DNA from: a virus
Strand: one strand, 5' to 3'
Virus record (IMG/VR): IMGVR_UViG_3300009158_002277
Span: 1 to 53,571 of that record
Length of the DNA: 53,571 nucleotides
Below the pieces are notes generated by a model. It worked only from the letters and a program-made list of their open reading frames with translations, was not told where the DNA came from and ran no database searches. The translations under genes were made by a program, and so were the position numbers. Shown one piece after another: positions 45,659 through 53,571 of the stretch (the stretch's first letter is position 1; every line of letters begins with the position of its first letter).

Positions 45659-48600
45659 TAGATTACTCCACTGCCTGGTGCAGTTCTTATGTTAGTTGAT
45701 GTCAACGCAGTGATCACCTCTACTGAATTTACTCCAGCAGCATTGACAAAGATTTCATTGGGTGCTGATCTTATTTCATACAGATCGCCAAAATATCGTT
45801 GTGGGTCTATAGGAACCAATACTACACTGCTTACAATGCCTCCCATGTTCCTGTGTATATACGCTGCCAGTTCTGAGAAGTAGAATGTGTCTCCAAAATT
45901 CCATATAGCAATATCAAAATATTGATTGAGATTAGCCACTACTAGAGTTTTGATTTCACTCACGCTGGCTGTGGAATTTGCAGCACGGATCACTTTGATA
46001 GTGGCACGTAAATTTTCAGCAGCCTTGGGTCCAAACAGTGGTTTGAATGTGACTGAATTTAACACTATGTTGTCAGATATCATTTTGTAAGATTGAAGCC
46101 CTTGATATGCTGTGCTGAGTTGATTGATCGTGGGCATAGCAGGTTCGGGTACGGTACCAGTGGAATCTTTGATCCAATTTTGATATGCTGTATAATAAGC
46201 ATTGGTAACCACATAGAGATCAATGATGTTGCTGGTGCCTGGATCAATGCGATCTGTAAGTGGTGCGTTGTGTCGGTATTGGAAATACAAACTTGAACGG
46301 CCCACTCGGGCCAACCACTCTACACTGACGTCTACAAATACTTGAACTCCATTGGGATCCAAGGCAAGTTGATAAAATGCACCAATCTGTCCTGTTAGCG
46401 GGCCAGTGTAAATCTCTTGACTGTATGCATAGAATACTTGCCCAATCACATACTCACTCTTGACTAATTCAATGTCATTCAATGTGGCATAACTGCTGTT
46501 TACACGGGCGGGTTCTACCAACAGATATCGTTGTAGATTGTCAAAGTCAACGGTCTTTTCAAAGAACACATATTTTGTATTTGAATTCACTGTTGGTGCT
46601 ACGATTTCAGCAAAGAAATCAGGATCATCTGTGACCCCATCATTATTGCGATCTTCATAACTCACTATCACTTGATAGTCGTCAACCAATCCGTCAACTT
46701 GCACAGGTTGATCAATGATTTTGAGATATACGTCTCCGGGTAGCGGACTGTTTGAATCTGGCAGACTGTTTGTTCTCAACACATTGATATAGTCACTGAC
46801 TATATTTCCCAGTCGGGGATCATAGATGCGGTTGCCGGTTTCAAAGAAAAATCTAGTTTGTAATACTGATCCAAAATTGTATACCAAGGCCCTGCTGCTC
46901 ACGGTATATTTTGTTCCATCTGTAACAGCCTGTATCAGCCAACTAGCATCAGAGTTGATCCCGTTGGTATTACCGGCTAGTCCTGGTATTGTTTGACTCC
47001 ATGGTGCATCAACATCTAAATTGGTAGATGTGATCAGATACCAAGTATAAGGAGTTCCAGTAACAGTGCCAATGCTGTCGTATCCCAATCCAAAGTTCCT
47101 GTATAAAGTTATTTGATTGACAATTTCTTGTTGAAGTGCGGTAGAAAAAGTTGTGACCAGTATAGGAATCACTTGTTCAGGAATTGCACCAGTGGGCACA
47201 AACACATTTAATGTCACAGGTCCTGTACCGTTGGCAAAGTTTCCTACCCCTTGGTTGGTACCATCTTGATAGACGCTTTGCGGAGACGCCCAGAAATAAT
47301 ATTTTTCTGTGGCCAATGTGGGTACTCCTAATTTGAGTTGATTATTTGTGTCAAAGAAATATCCCGCAGGTGCAGCAAATTTTATCAAACTACCCACTGT
47401 GATAAATTTGGTATCGCTGCTGGAATAACTGCTGATCACCGCTGGATACCCTAGTGAATTTACAAAATATCCAGTGGTCTCATTGGCCAGTCTGGTGCTT
47501 TGACGCCAGGACAATTGCAACGGAATTAGATTGGGTCTAGGAAAGTTTTCGCGATAAAATTGTGTGAACGCTGTAGTAGCAACCAACGGTTGAAGTTGAT
47601 TGGTTACTAAATTGGCAATATCATTGTTGTTGACCCAGGTAAAAAAGAATGAAGGTTCCTGGTTGTCTTCCCAGATAGCACCGTCGCTGGCGAATATGTT
47701 TGTTGAACTATATTTGCCGGTGTTATCCACCAGATCAAGATATCTGCTGGTGCCGATGCTGGCACGATTCAATGCATAACTTTTAATGATTGAATTGTAT
47801 TGTGTGAATGGAAAGTTTGTGTAATCTTCTCCATTGACCATGCGATTCTGTGTGTAGTATCTAGCCGGAGCACGTTGTTTGATCTCATCCAGAGTTTCTC
47901 TGGCCTGTGCATTGCTCACAGGAGTAGTGATACCGCAGGTAAATGTGATAGTTTGTAACTGGCCCGATCTGCTGATATAACTGATGGGGATGATTACACT
48001 TTGCATCTCTTCAGGGTTGATGATGTATGTGAGACCATTGCTGGCACGCACATATGCACGGAAAAATCCCACTGGAATAGATGAAAATACTCCATCACCA
48101 AACGTCATGGTAATTTGATCGTTGGCTCTACTTAAAGTAGAATACAATTTACGTTGGTCGGGAGCTAATTGCTCTTGTGCCGCAGCATATACTGATTGTA
48201 CATAGGTCCATTCACTGGCTATGGTACCAACATTGTCCAATTGGAACAGCCAACGATCTTCATTGTTCACACCCTCAATGTTGATATTCACTGTGCGGTT
48301 AGGTATGAGTTCACTCAAGTTAAAATCTTGATTTTGTAACACACCTTGTTTGAAGTAAAAGAAAAATCCTGTGTTAGCACTGGAATATCCCAATTGATCA
48401 TTACGGAACAAAATATTGAACAAGCCATTGGGTTGCGGTGCTGGTTCATATATGAATGGTGCAGTAGATGGAGTTCCCACTGATGTGGAATTTACTGCTT
48501 CAAATGGCATGGTCACGCCATCAACTGTGGCGGTGTATGGTACCACAGGCAAGAACCCGGGCACAAGATTTATGGCATATTCATTGGTATCCACACCCAA

Positions 48601-49137
48601 TATAGTAGTGCGATTACCTGGATGCCCCATACGTTGACTGTCTATCAATGCAGCATTGAGTATGGCTGTGAATTGTTCTGACCAGTTAAAATTGGTAGGA
48701 TCATTCCAATTGATCGTGGCGTTGGCTAAATTTATACCGTTGAAGTCTGTGACATTTTCGGTAGTCTGAACAGAAAATACTTTGAGATATCCACTGGCCG
48801 CTGTATTGCGCTTGGCAGTATAACTTACTAAATTGGCCAGTTTTACTACACTGTCTCTACGTTCTGCGGTGTCAATATAGTTTTCTCTGGTGTTTAGATC
48901 ATTACGAAAACTCAGTGCCTGACCCATGAATGCTACCACATCTAATAAAGCAATAAATTCTGATGACTCAATGTAGTCATTGAATGTTTCAGGATAGTAT
49001 TGTCGCAGATAGTCTACAAAACTTTTACGCAGTGTTTCAAAGTCGTAACTTTGGAAGTCTGCTTCTCTATAAGTTTGGTAGATGCGTTTCCAGTCTTCTA
49101 CTCCGAATATTACTGTTTGTCTAGTAGTGGTTGCCAT
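45658..49137 (-). CDS. 6: Baseplate wedge protein gp6-like
   Basis: A 1159-aa baseplate wedge subunit. The N-terminal [46 protein letters not shown] and [21 protein letters not shown] runs are the family's typical opening. T4 gp6 is 660 aa, so this protein is much longer; much of the extra length lies in the central and C-terminal beta-rich part. gp6 dimers form the inner ring around the hub and set off the change from hexagon to star on infection. Gene order gp25 then gp6 supports the call. The stop overlaps the ATG of the giant gene (TAATG). Confidence 0.9.
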   Translation of the reverse strand: MATTTRQTVIFGVEDWKRIYQTYREADFQSYDFETLRKSFVDYLRQYYPETFNDYIESSEFIALLDVVAFMGQALSFRNDLNTRENYIDTAERRDSVVKLANLVSYTAKRNTAASGYLKVFSVQTTENVTDFNGINLANATINWNDPTNFNWSEQFTAILNAALIDSQRMGHPGNRTTILGVDTNEYAINLVPGFLPVVPYTATVDGVTMPFEAVNSTSVGTPSTAPFIYEPAPQPNGLFNILFRNDQLGYSSANTGFFFYFKQGVLQNQDFNLSELIPNRTVNINIEGVNNEDRWLFQLDNVGTIASEWTYVQSVYAAAQEQLAPDQRKLYSTLSRANDQITMTFGDGVFSSIPVGFFRAYVRASNGLTYIINPEEMQSVIIPISYISRSGQLQTITFTCGITTPVSNAQARETLDEIKQRAPARYYTQNRMVNGEDYTNFPFTQYNSIIKSYALNRASIGTSRYLDLVDNTGKYSSTNIFASDGAIWEDNQEPSFFFTWVNNNDIANLVTNQLQPLVATTAFTQFYRENFPRPNLIPLQLSWRQSTRLANETTGYFVNSLGYPAVISSYSSSDTKFITVGSLIKFAAPAGYFFDTNNQLKLGVPTLATEKYYFWASPQSVYQDGTNQGVGNFANGTGPVTLNVFVPTGAIPEQVIPILVTTFSTALQQEIVNQITLYRNFGLGYDSIGTVTGTPYTWYLITSTNLDVDAPWSQTIPGLAGNTNGINSDASWLIQAVTDGTKYTVSSRALVYNFGSVLQTRFFFETGNRIYDPRLGNIVSDYINVLRTNSLPDSNSPLPGDVYLKIIDQPVQVDGLVDDYQVIVSYEDRNNDGVTDDPDFFAEIVAPTVNSNTKYVFFEKTVDFDNLQRYLLVEPARVNSSYATLNDIELVKSEYVIGQVFYAYSQEIYTGPLTGQIGAFYQLALDPNGVQVFVDVSVEWLARVGRSSLYFQYRHNAPLTDRIDPGTSNIIDLYVVTNAYYTAYQNWIKDSTGTVPEPAMPTINQLSTAYQGLQSYKMISDNIVLNSVTFKPLFGPKAAENLRATIKVIRAANSTASVSEIKTLVVANLNQYFDIAIWNFGDTFYFSELAAYIHRNMGGIVSSVVLVPIDPQRYFGDLYEIRSAPNEIFVNAAGVNSVEVITALTSTNIRTAPGSGVI

Positions 49138-49181
49138 GATCGTCCATTGTTATCTGTTATTTACCAATGATATAAACGGCT

Positions 49182-49197
49182 AGTTTTATACAAAACT
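49182..49197. repeat. Short inverted repeat across the gp25 stop codon
   Basis: AGTTTT and AAAACT are separated by four bases and enclose the TAA of gp25. No T-run follows on the minus strand, so it is not a normal terminator. It could slow ribosomes or protect the 3' end; it may also be chance. Confidence 0.35.
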
Positions 49198-49560
49198 GGC
49201 TCGTCTTTGTTGTTGGTCAAAGAACACACTCAACAGTTGGGCGTCTGTGTTAGGTACAAATTGTATTTGAATTTCGATCAGCACGCCATTTTCTTGAGGA
49301 TATACGTTAGCATCAGTGATGTTGAGCCTAGGATCTCCACCGCCCACACGTTGTATCTCGGCCAATATAGCAGCCATGGTAGTTTGATCTTGATTTTCAA
49401 ACAAAATACTCCACAAAGTAGTACCGTAGGTTGGTCGCCCAGGTAACTGCCCTTGGAATATGTTTAAGGCGTTTAGTAAATCGCGTTTGATCAATTCAGT
49501 ATCAGTGAGTGTGAACTTTTTGTACTGATTTTGTGTGTTAAATCCAATGAATGTGGCCAT
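49186..49560 (-). CDS. 25: Baseplate wedge protein gp25-like (GPW/gp25 family)
   Basis: A 124-aa protein, close to the 132 aa of T4 gp25. It has the family's features: an early FTLTDTELIKRDLLNAL helix, GRPTYGTTLWSILFEN, then a beta strand set ending IEIQIQFVP. The protein has a lysozyme-like (GPW/gp25) fold but is structural, joining the wedge core with gp6 and gp53 and contacting the sheath start. It lies directly before gp6 as in related phages. No strong Shine-Dalgarno is visible; the gap to the upstream gene is 18 nt. Confidence 0.93.
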   Translation of the reverse strand: MATFIGFNTQNQYKKFTLTDTELIKRDLLNALNIFQGQLPGRPTYGTTLWSILFENQDQTTMAAILAEIQRVGGGDPRLNITDANVYPQENGVLIEIQIQFVPNTDAQLLSVFFDQQQRRASFV

Positions 49561-49578
49561 AACAATATTTAGTCAAAG

Positions 49579-51612
49579 TTATGCTGTGGTTCCGCCGCCA
49601 TTGCTTTCACCGCCGCCAAATCCTCCTGGATCACTGTCGCCGCCGGCAACTTGACCTCCAGTATCACCACCAGTGTCACCTCCAGTGTCTCCGGCATCTG
49701 CCGAAGCTTCGCCTGTGCCGTTGTCCGCTTCGGCTGCTGATTCACTAGCATCCGCTGCGGCAACAGCCAATGATGCCTCAGTTGATGTAGTTTCGGCTGC
49801 GGCTGCTTCGGCTGCGGCTGCTTCGGCAGCAGTAACTTCACCTGCGGCTATTGCTGCTTCAACTGCTCTTATGTCTACTTTTGCTTGTGTCGCAATTGCA
49901 GCAGAAGTTGCAGCAGCATCGGCCTGTGCTGCTAAGGCTGAATTTATAGTAGGGGTCAATGAGGAGTTTAACGCACTGACCGCTATCGTGCCAAGTGGGC
50001 CAAACGCAGATGCAGCAAAACTCAATGCCTTGAGAGCGGTACTAAAACCTTTTGGATCCGCTGCTGCTGCTGATTTAAGACTGTTGATTGCACTGGTCAC
50101 TGCGGAACCAACTGGTCCGGGTACAGATGCAGATTGTGTGGCAGCGGTAATTGCACTTGTTGTGGCAGTTGTTGTTAATGAAGAAATCAATGAACTTGGA
50201 TTACCAGTAAGGATACTGCCAACCAGGGCTTTTTGTGTTGCGGTGTTATTGAAAGAACTGGCAAATTTATCCGAGGCAGCAGAAATAGATGAACCTATAC
50301 TTGTGATGCTGCCAGGAACACCATCATTTTTTGTTCCTGTAACAGCACCAGCAGCACCACTGAACATGGCTGCTTTGTCTGCAGATGTGATTCCACTGCC
50401 CAATGTTGGACTGTTGTCACTGACTGAAATCGGGTTTCCGCCGCTGAGTACCGGGGCCCCGCTGGAATTTCTCAATATTCCACCATTGGTAGAAATTGTA
50501 GGGGTATCGGAGGCACCATTGATTGCTGCCACAATTTGTGCTCCACTAAGTCCTGATGTAGTTAGAGTAGTTACCGCCGACTGTATCGCATCAGTAGCAG
50601 CAGCAGGGTTTGATGCACTGGTGCCTGCTGATGGAAAGTTTGGTGTTGGTATCTTAGGATTTCCAATGATGGCCTTCATGGCTTGATTTACATTGACTCG
50701 ATTCACAGTGTTAACATAACCCTTGGCGACCACTGTGCCTGATGATAACGCACCACCACCGCTGATACTTTTATTGACTGTACCAAATGTTCCACCAAAA
50801 TTGGATGATGCGACCAATCCAGTAATTCCAGTAACTGTTATCGCTGAGGCATTGTTGCTTAACCATTGTTTTGTATTGCTCACTCCATATACTGTGGCTG
50901 CATTTACCAATGGGCCCACAGTGGTTGATGATTCAGTTCCATTGATAGTACCACTTTGTTTTAATTGATTAAATGTGTTAGCCATCAACCCTTGTTGAGT
51001 CGACGTTTGTAAATTAGCATCAGACAATATAGCGTTGATATCTGTAGCACCTTGCTGCCCGGTCCAAGATGTTGGGCTACTGAGTATGCTGACTGAATTT
51101 TCAGGATCTTGACGAACTTGATCAGCAATACCCGGTTTTATCAATCCTGCGGCTTGCAATTGTTCAGCAGTAAGTCCATAGGTTCCTAATCCTTTGCTGT
51201 TGGTAATCACATTGGCCGATTGATCCACACTGGCTGCTACTGTTGCAACTAACCCTTGTACTTGTGCCGATGACACAGTACCGATGGTTTGAGCACTGGT
51301 ATCGGTATTAACAAAATCACTGGTAGTGATAGCGATAGGCGGTACTGTACCTGGCGGCACAGGAAGAATAAGATAATTTCCTGCTTGCTGTGCCACTGTT
51401 ACTGCCTGGGCACCTATCTGTGCAGGAGCAGTAGCCAGCCCATCGATAGATTGTGTTACAGCATTCAGCAACCCGCCTACTGGAATTCCTGTGAGACCGC
51501 CCGTATTAAATTGTTTGTCAAACTCTGCCTTTGCTTGATCGTAGGTAGTACCTGGAGGTCCTTGCAACTCATAGGCTTCTCCGGCAGGGGTGGTAAATCT
51601 CCAGATGCTCAT
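49579..51612 (-). CDS. Ala/Gly-rich virion protein, 677 aa
   Basis: A 677-aa protein. The first 40 residues (FTTPAGEAYELQGPPGTTYD, then AKAEFDKQFNTGGLTG) form a small ordered segment; a similar PPGTT-x-x-QA motif is present in tail proteins of some marine phages as I recall. The rest is rich in Ala, Ser, Thr and Gly. Residues about 600-677 are low-complexity: AAEAAAAE-type repeats, then GDTGGDTGGDTGG, then a Gly-rich end. It sits between gp5 and gp25, with an ATGA overlap on gp5, so a hub or baseplate role is likely. Function unknown. Confidence 0.72.
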   Translation of the reverse strand: MSIWRFTTPAGEAYELQGPPGTTYDQAKAEFDKQFNTGGLTGIPVGGLLNAVTQSIDGLATAPAQIGAQAVTVAQQAGNYLILPVPPGTVPPIAITTSDFVNTDTSAQTIGTVSSAQVQGLVATVAASVDQSANVITNSKGLGTYGLTAEQLQAAGLIKPGIADQVRQDPENSVSILSSPTSWTGQQGATDINAILSDANLQTSTQQGLMANTFNQLKQSGTINGTESSTTVGPLVNAATVYGVSNTKQWLSNNASAITVTGITGLVASSNFGGTFGTVNKSISGGGALSSGTVVAKGYVNTVNRVNVNQAMKAIIGNPKIPTPNFPSAGTSASNPAAATDAIQSAVTTLTTSGLSGAQIVAAINGASDTPTISTNGGILRNSSGAPVLSGGNPISVSDNSPTLGSGITSADKAAMFSGAAGAVTGTKNDGVPGSITSIGSSISAASDKFASSFNNTATQKALVGSILTGNPSSLISSLTTTATTSAITAATQSASVPGPVGSAVTSAINSLKSAAAADPKGFSTALKALSFAASAFGPLGTIAVSALNSSLTPTINSALAAQADAAATSAAIATQAKVDIRAVEAAIAAGEVTAAEAAAAEAAAAETTSTEASLAVAAADASESAAEADNGTGEASADAGDTGGDTGGDTGGQVAGGDSDPGGFGGGESNGGGTTA

Positions 51613-53117
51613 GCTGTTTTAATTATGCTCCAATCAACGGCCACTGGTACTGCTGCCGGTGGTGGTGTGGGTGTTCCATCAGTGAAATTAGTTACTATCG
51701 GAACACCCTTGTTATGATAAGGATACGGCTCATGCGTGGGTGCGCGAGTTACTATACTGACCAGTGCATTTTCTTCAACTTGCCACCCGGTGCTGTTGTT
51801 GAATGTGGTATCTGGCATTAAAGTAGTAGGATATAGTCGAGGAGGTCTTACTGGTGTTCCGCCACCACCGTTGAGATCTATTTTGCCAGCATTCAATTTC
51901 AATGCGCCGCCACCATTCCATGACCCTGATTTGCTTTGTAAAGTCAATGATCCATCACTGAGCACACCTATTTGTTTTTGACTGTAAACTGTTATTGCGC
52001 TTTCACTGGCTATTTGTAAATTTGTTACCGCACCAATGTTTGTGGCAGCATTTGATTTCATATTGATGTTACGCCCGGCAAACATATTGATATCTTTGTC
52101 AGCATGTAAGTTGATAGTTCCTTCAGTTCTTACATTCACTGAATTGGTTGAATATACATCTACAGTTCCTTCGGCACCCATTTCAATCCAAGTTTGTCCA
52201 TTAGCATGACCGATATAGATAAAGTTATCACTGTCATTCATCATGATTTGATGACCTTTGGATGTGCGTAATCTAAACAATGCGTTTTTGTTTTCTAGAT
52301 CGCCGTCATCCATAACCAAGGTATGCCCGCCGACTCGTCCAATCACTTTGACGTCGTTGGGACTTAAACTGCCCGAACTAAGTTGCTTTCTTATGGTATT
52401 AGGATTTAGTCCTTTTTGGTAGATCGGCAGTCCAGGAGTGGAGATACCATATACTGTGCTAGGACTTTCGCGTTGTGCATTAGAAATGATCGGTCCGCGC
52501 TCTGGATCGTTTGCAAGACCTTGTTGGAAAAATATAGAAGCCTGATAACTGTGTATTGGTTTGGGTTGATCAAAAAATCTAGTATTTTCGTCTAACTGTT
52601 TGTTTTCTGAGTTGATCTCTGTGACCGGTAGTTGTGTAGACTTGAGAAAATAATTGCCTTGTGAAACATTCTGAGACACAGATTGACTTTGTGGAGCAGC
52701 ACCAATGGCCGGTAACATGTGATTCAAGTTATCATTGATCACGCAACCCAAATAATATCCTTGGCTAGGGTCGCCTTCGACAAAGAAGCACAACACTTGA
52801 GTACCAATGTCCGGCGTGGTAAACCACATGCCATAACTTTGTTGATTGCCGGGATAATCGCCATAGCCTGCACTGGTTCCGGTTTTTTCTGTGGCACCAT
52901 AAAACGGTGGCAGATATCTAACCCAACGCAGTCCATTCTGCTGATTTTCTGGGCCGGATGCAAATTGTTCTATATAAACTTGCACACGCCCGACTCTGGT
53001 GGGATCCACAGTGTTTGTTATGGTTCCAATGAATGGACCCATCTCAACAGGAGTACCACCACGATCAAATTTGTAGGTACTGGAACGTCCAGAGAGTTGC
53101 GGATTATTTTGTGCCAT
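51609..53117 (-). CDS. 5: Baseplate hub/spike protein gp5-like, without lysozyme domain
   Basis: A 502-aa protein. Residues about 25-140 form the gp5/VgrG-type OB-fold domain (FIGTITNTVDPTRVGRVQVY, GLRWVRYLPPFYG, WFTTPDIGTQVLCFFVEGD in pieces). From about 290 to 420 there are repeated strands such as EGTINLHADKDINMFAGRNI, typical of the C-terminal triple-stranded beta-helix needle. T4 gp5 (575 aa) has a lysozyme domain between these; none is seen here, as is usual in cyanophage relatives. A trimer would form the membrane-piercing spike under the tail tube. AAGGAA lies 9 bases before the ATG. Confidence 0.88.
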   Translation of the reverse strand: MAQNNPQLSGRSSTYKFDRGGTPVEMGPFIGTITNTVDPTRVGRVQVYIEQFASGPENQQNGLRWVRYLPPFYGATEKTGTSAGYGDYPGNQQSYGMWFTTPDIGTQVLCFFVEGDPSQGYYLGCVINDNLNHMLPAIGAAPQSQSVSQNVSQGNYFLKSTQLPVTEINSENKQLDENTRFFDQPKPIHSYQASIFFQQGLANDPERGPIISNAQRESPSTVYGISTPGLPIYQKGLNPNTIRKQLSSGSLSPNDVKVIGRVGGHTLVMDDGDLENKNALFRLRTSKGHQIMMNDSDNFIYIGHANGQTWIEMGAEGTVDVYSTNSVNVRTEGTINLHADKDINMFAGRNINMKSNAATNIGAVTNLQIASESAITVYSQKQIGVLSDGSLTLQSKSGSWNGGGALKLNAGKIDLNGGGGTPVRPPRLYPTTLMPDTTFNNSTGWQVEENALVSIVTRAPTHEPYPYHNKGVPIVTNFTDGTPTPPPAAVPVAVDWSIIKTA

Positions 53118-53137
53118 TGACTATAGTTCCTTGTTGT

Positions 53138-53571
53138 TTATGCTTGGTCATATTGATCATCTTGTACTATGCCTTGCTCAGGTAATGGATCTGTCACAGG
53201 TGGTTCTTCGCTGGTATAGGAAGCATAGTCCACACCTCCTAGACCATTTTCTCCAGGTTTCCCAGACAGGGTAGGTGGTGCTTCGAATCCGCCAAACTCG
53301 TCGGTTTGTCCCACTGCTGCTACTATTGATGCCGGAGGTACCGGTGTTAGAGGTTTTGGTCCAGAGATAGAAGTGATAGAAGATTCTAGCCAATTACCTG
53401 CAGATTTTGCATAACCGTTTACTGTGTCCGTTAATTGTTGTTCATATGGACGAAGGAAATTTGTAGCAGCAGTTGATATAGCAGAGGTAGCAGCTTCTTT
53501 AAGTTTGGCGATGCCGGCCTGCAATGGAGTTGAAGAATTTACCAAACTGGAAATTAAATTGTTATCTGATA
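53138..53571 (-). CDS. Partial virion-associated protein, N-terminus beyond the window
   Basis: The frame is open to the right edge; a TTG at 53545 is the first possible start inside the window, but the frame continues beyond it without a stop, so this is probably the C-terminal part of a longer gene. About 143 residues are visible: a helical, Ala-rich part (ATSAISTAATNFLRPYEQQL) and then a Pro/Gly/Asp-rich acidic tail ending QDDQYDQA. It ends 20 bases before the gp5 gene and is transcribed with it, so it is probably a tail or baseplate component. Function unknown. Confidence 0.55.
   Translation of the reverse strand, partial: SDNNLISSLVNSSTPLQAGIAKLKEAATSAISTAATNFLRPYEQQLTDTVNGYAKSAGNWLESSITSISGPKPLTPVPPASIVAAVGQTDEFGGFEAPPTLSGKPGENGLGGVDYASYTSEEPPVTDPLPEQGIVQDDQYDQA

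Noticed and set aside
49566-49573. Minus-strand ACTAAATA upstream of gp25 as a late promoter
   Set aside because: It is only 6 bases from the start codon and matches just 6 of 8 bases; expression from upstream is sufficient.
49673-50686. 337-codon plus-strand open frame
   Set aside because: It lies antisense to the Ala/Gly-rich 677-aa gene, and its Ala/Val/Pro-rich product mirrors the biased codons of that gene. No start signal or family match.
1-53571. Prophage, integrase, transposon, CRISPR or tRNA signals
   Set aside because: No matching genes, direct-repeat arrays, terminal inverted repeats or cloverleaf-like segments were seen in the window.

Overview
The window reads as part of the genome of a T4-like contractile-tailed phage, probably marine. 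No host, plasmid or chromosomal housekeeping gene is visible. The right half carries a minus-strand virion block in transcription order: an edge-truncated ORF, a gp5-like baseplate hub/spike (OB domain plus beta-helix, no lysozyme domain), an Ala/Gly-rich 677-aa protein, gp25, a long gp6, a 4790-aa structural protein that alone fills about 14.4 kb, a 48-aa ORF, a 203-aa structural protein, a fibre-like protein, and two tandem paralogous structural proteins. An intrinsic terminator at 27167-27197 closes this block. The order gp5 - gp25 - gp6 - giant protein matches my memory of T4-like cyanophages and pelagiphages. The host cannot be read from the sequence.

The left half (1 to about 27150) is an accessory island of cell-surface-style chemistry. 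It holds: a plus-strand sugar cassette (epimerase, DegT aminotransferase, Gfo/Idh oxidoreductase); two YDEP-type and two GT-A-type glycosyltransferase-like proteins; four paralogous proteins with a shared EK-x2-KP / GFQTF / DESYD C-terminal signature; a NodU/CmcH-type carbamoyltransferase; a sulfotransferase-like protein; a shortened AMP-forming ligase; an SGNH-like protein; a signal-peptide-bearing TctC/Bug-like binding protein; a 196-aa DegT-like protein; and six radical SAM proteins with Cys motifs on the N-terminal side of the CX3CX2C cluster site.

The centre of the island is a minus-strand run of 13 genes from 20772 down to 7015. Twelve of them meet by short overlaps, mostly ATGA, and one junction has a 6-nt gap. 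In order: GT-like, rSAM, GT-like, rSAM, sulfotransferase-like, unknown, four rSAMs, unknown 358-aa, unknown 33-aa, carbamoyltransferase. A 33-codon ORF (8487-8588) and a 48-codon ORF (31127-31273) are short genes that fit their neighbours exactly. The most economical reading is that the phage builds and decorates a glycan or another surface molecule, with six radical SAM enzymes acting on unknown substrates. This is inference: no substrate or precursor peptide is identifiable.

There is no gene-free stretch longer than about 60 bases. I saw no tRNA, rRNA, CRISPR array, integrase, transposase or attachment site.
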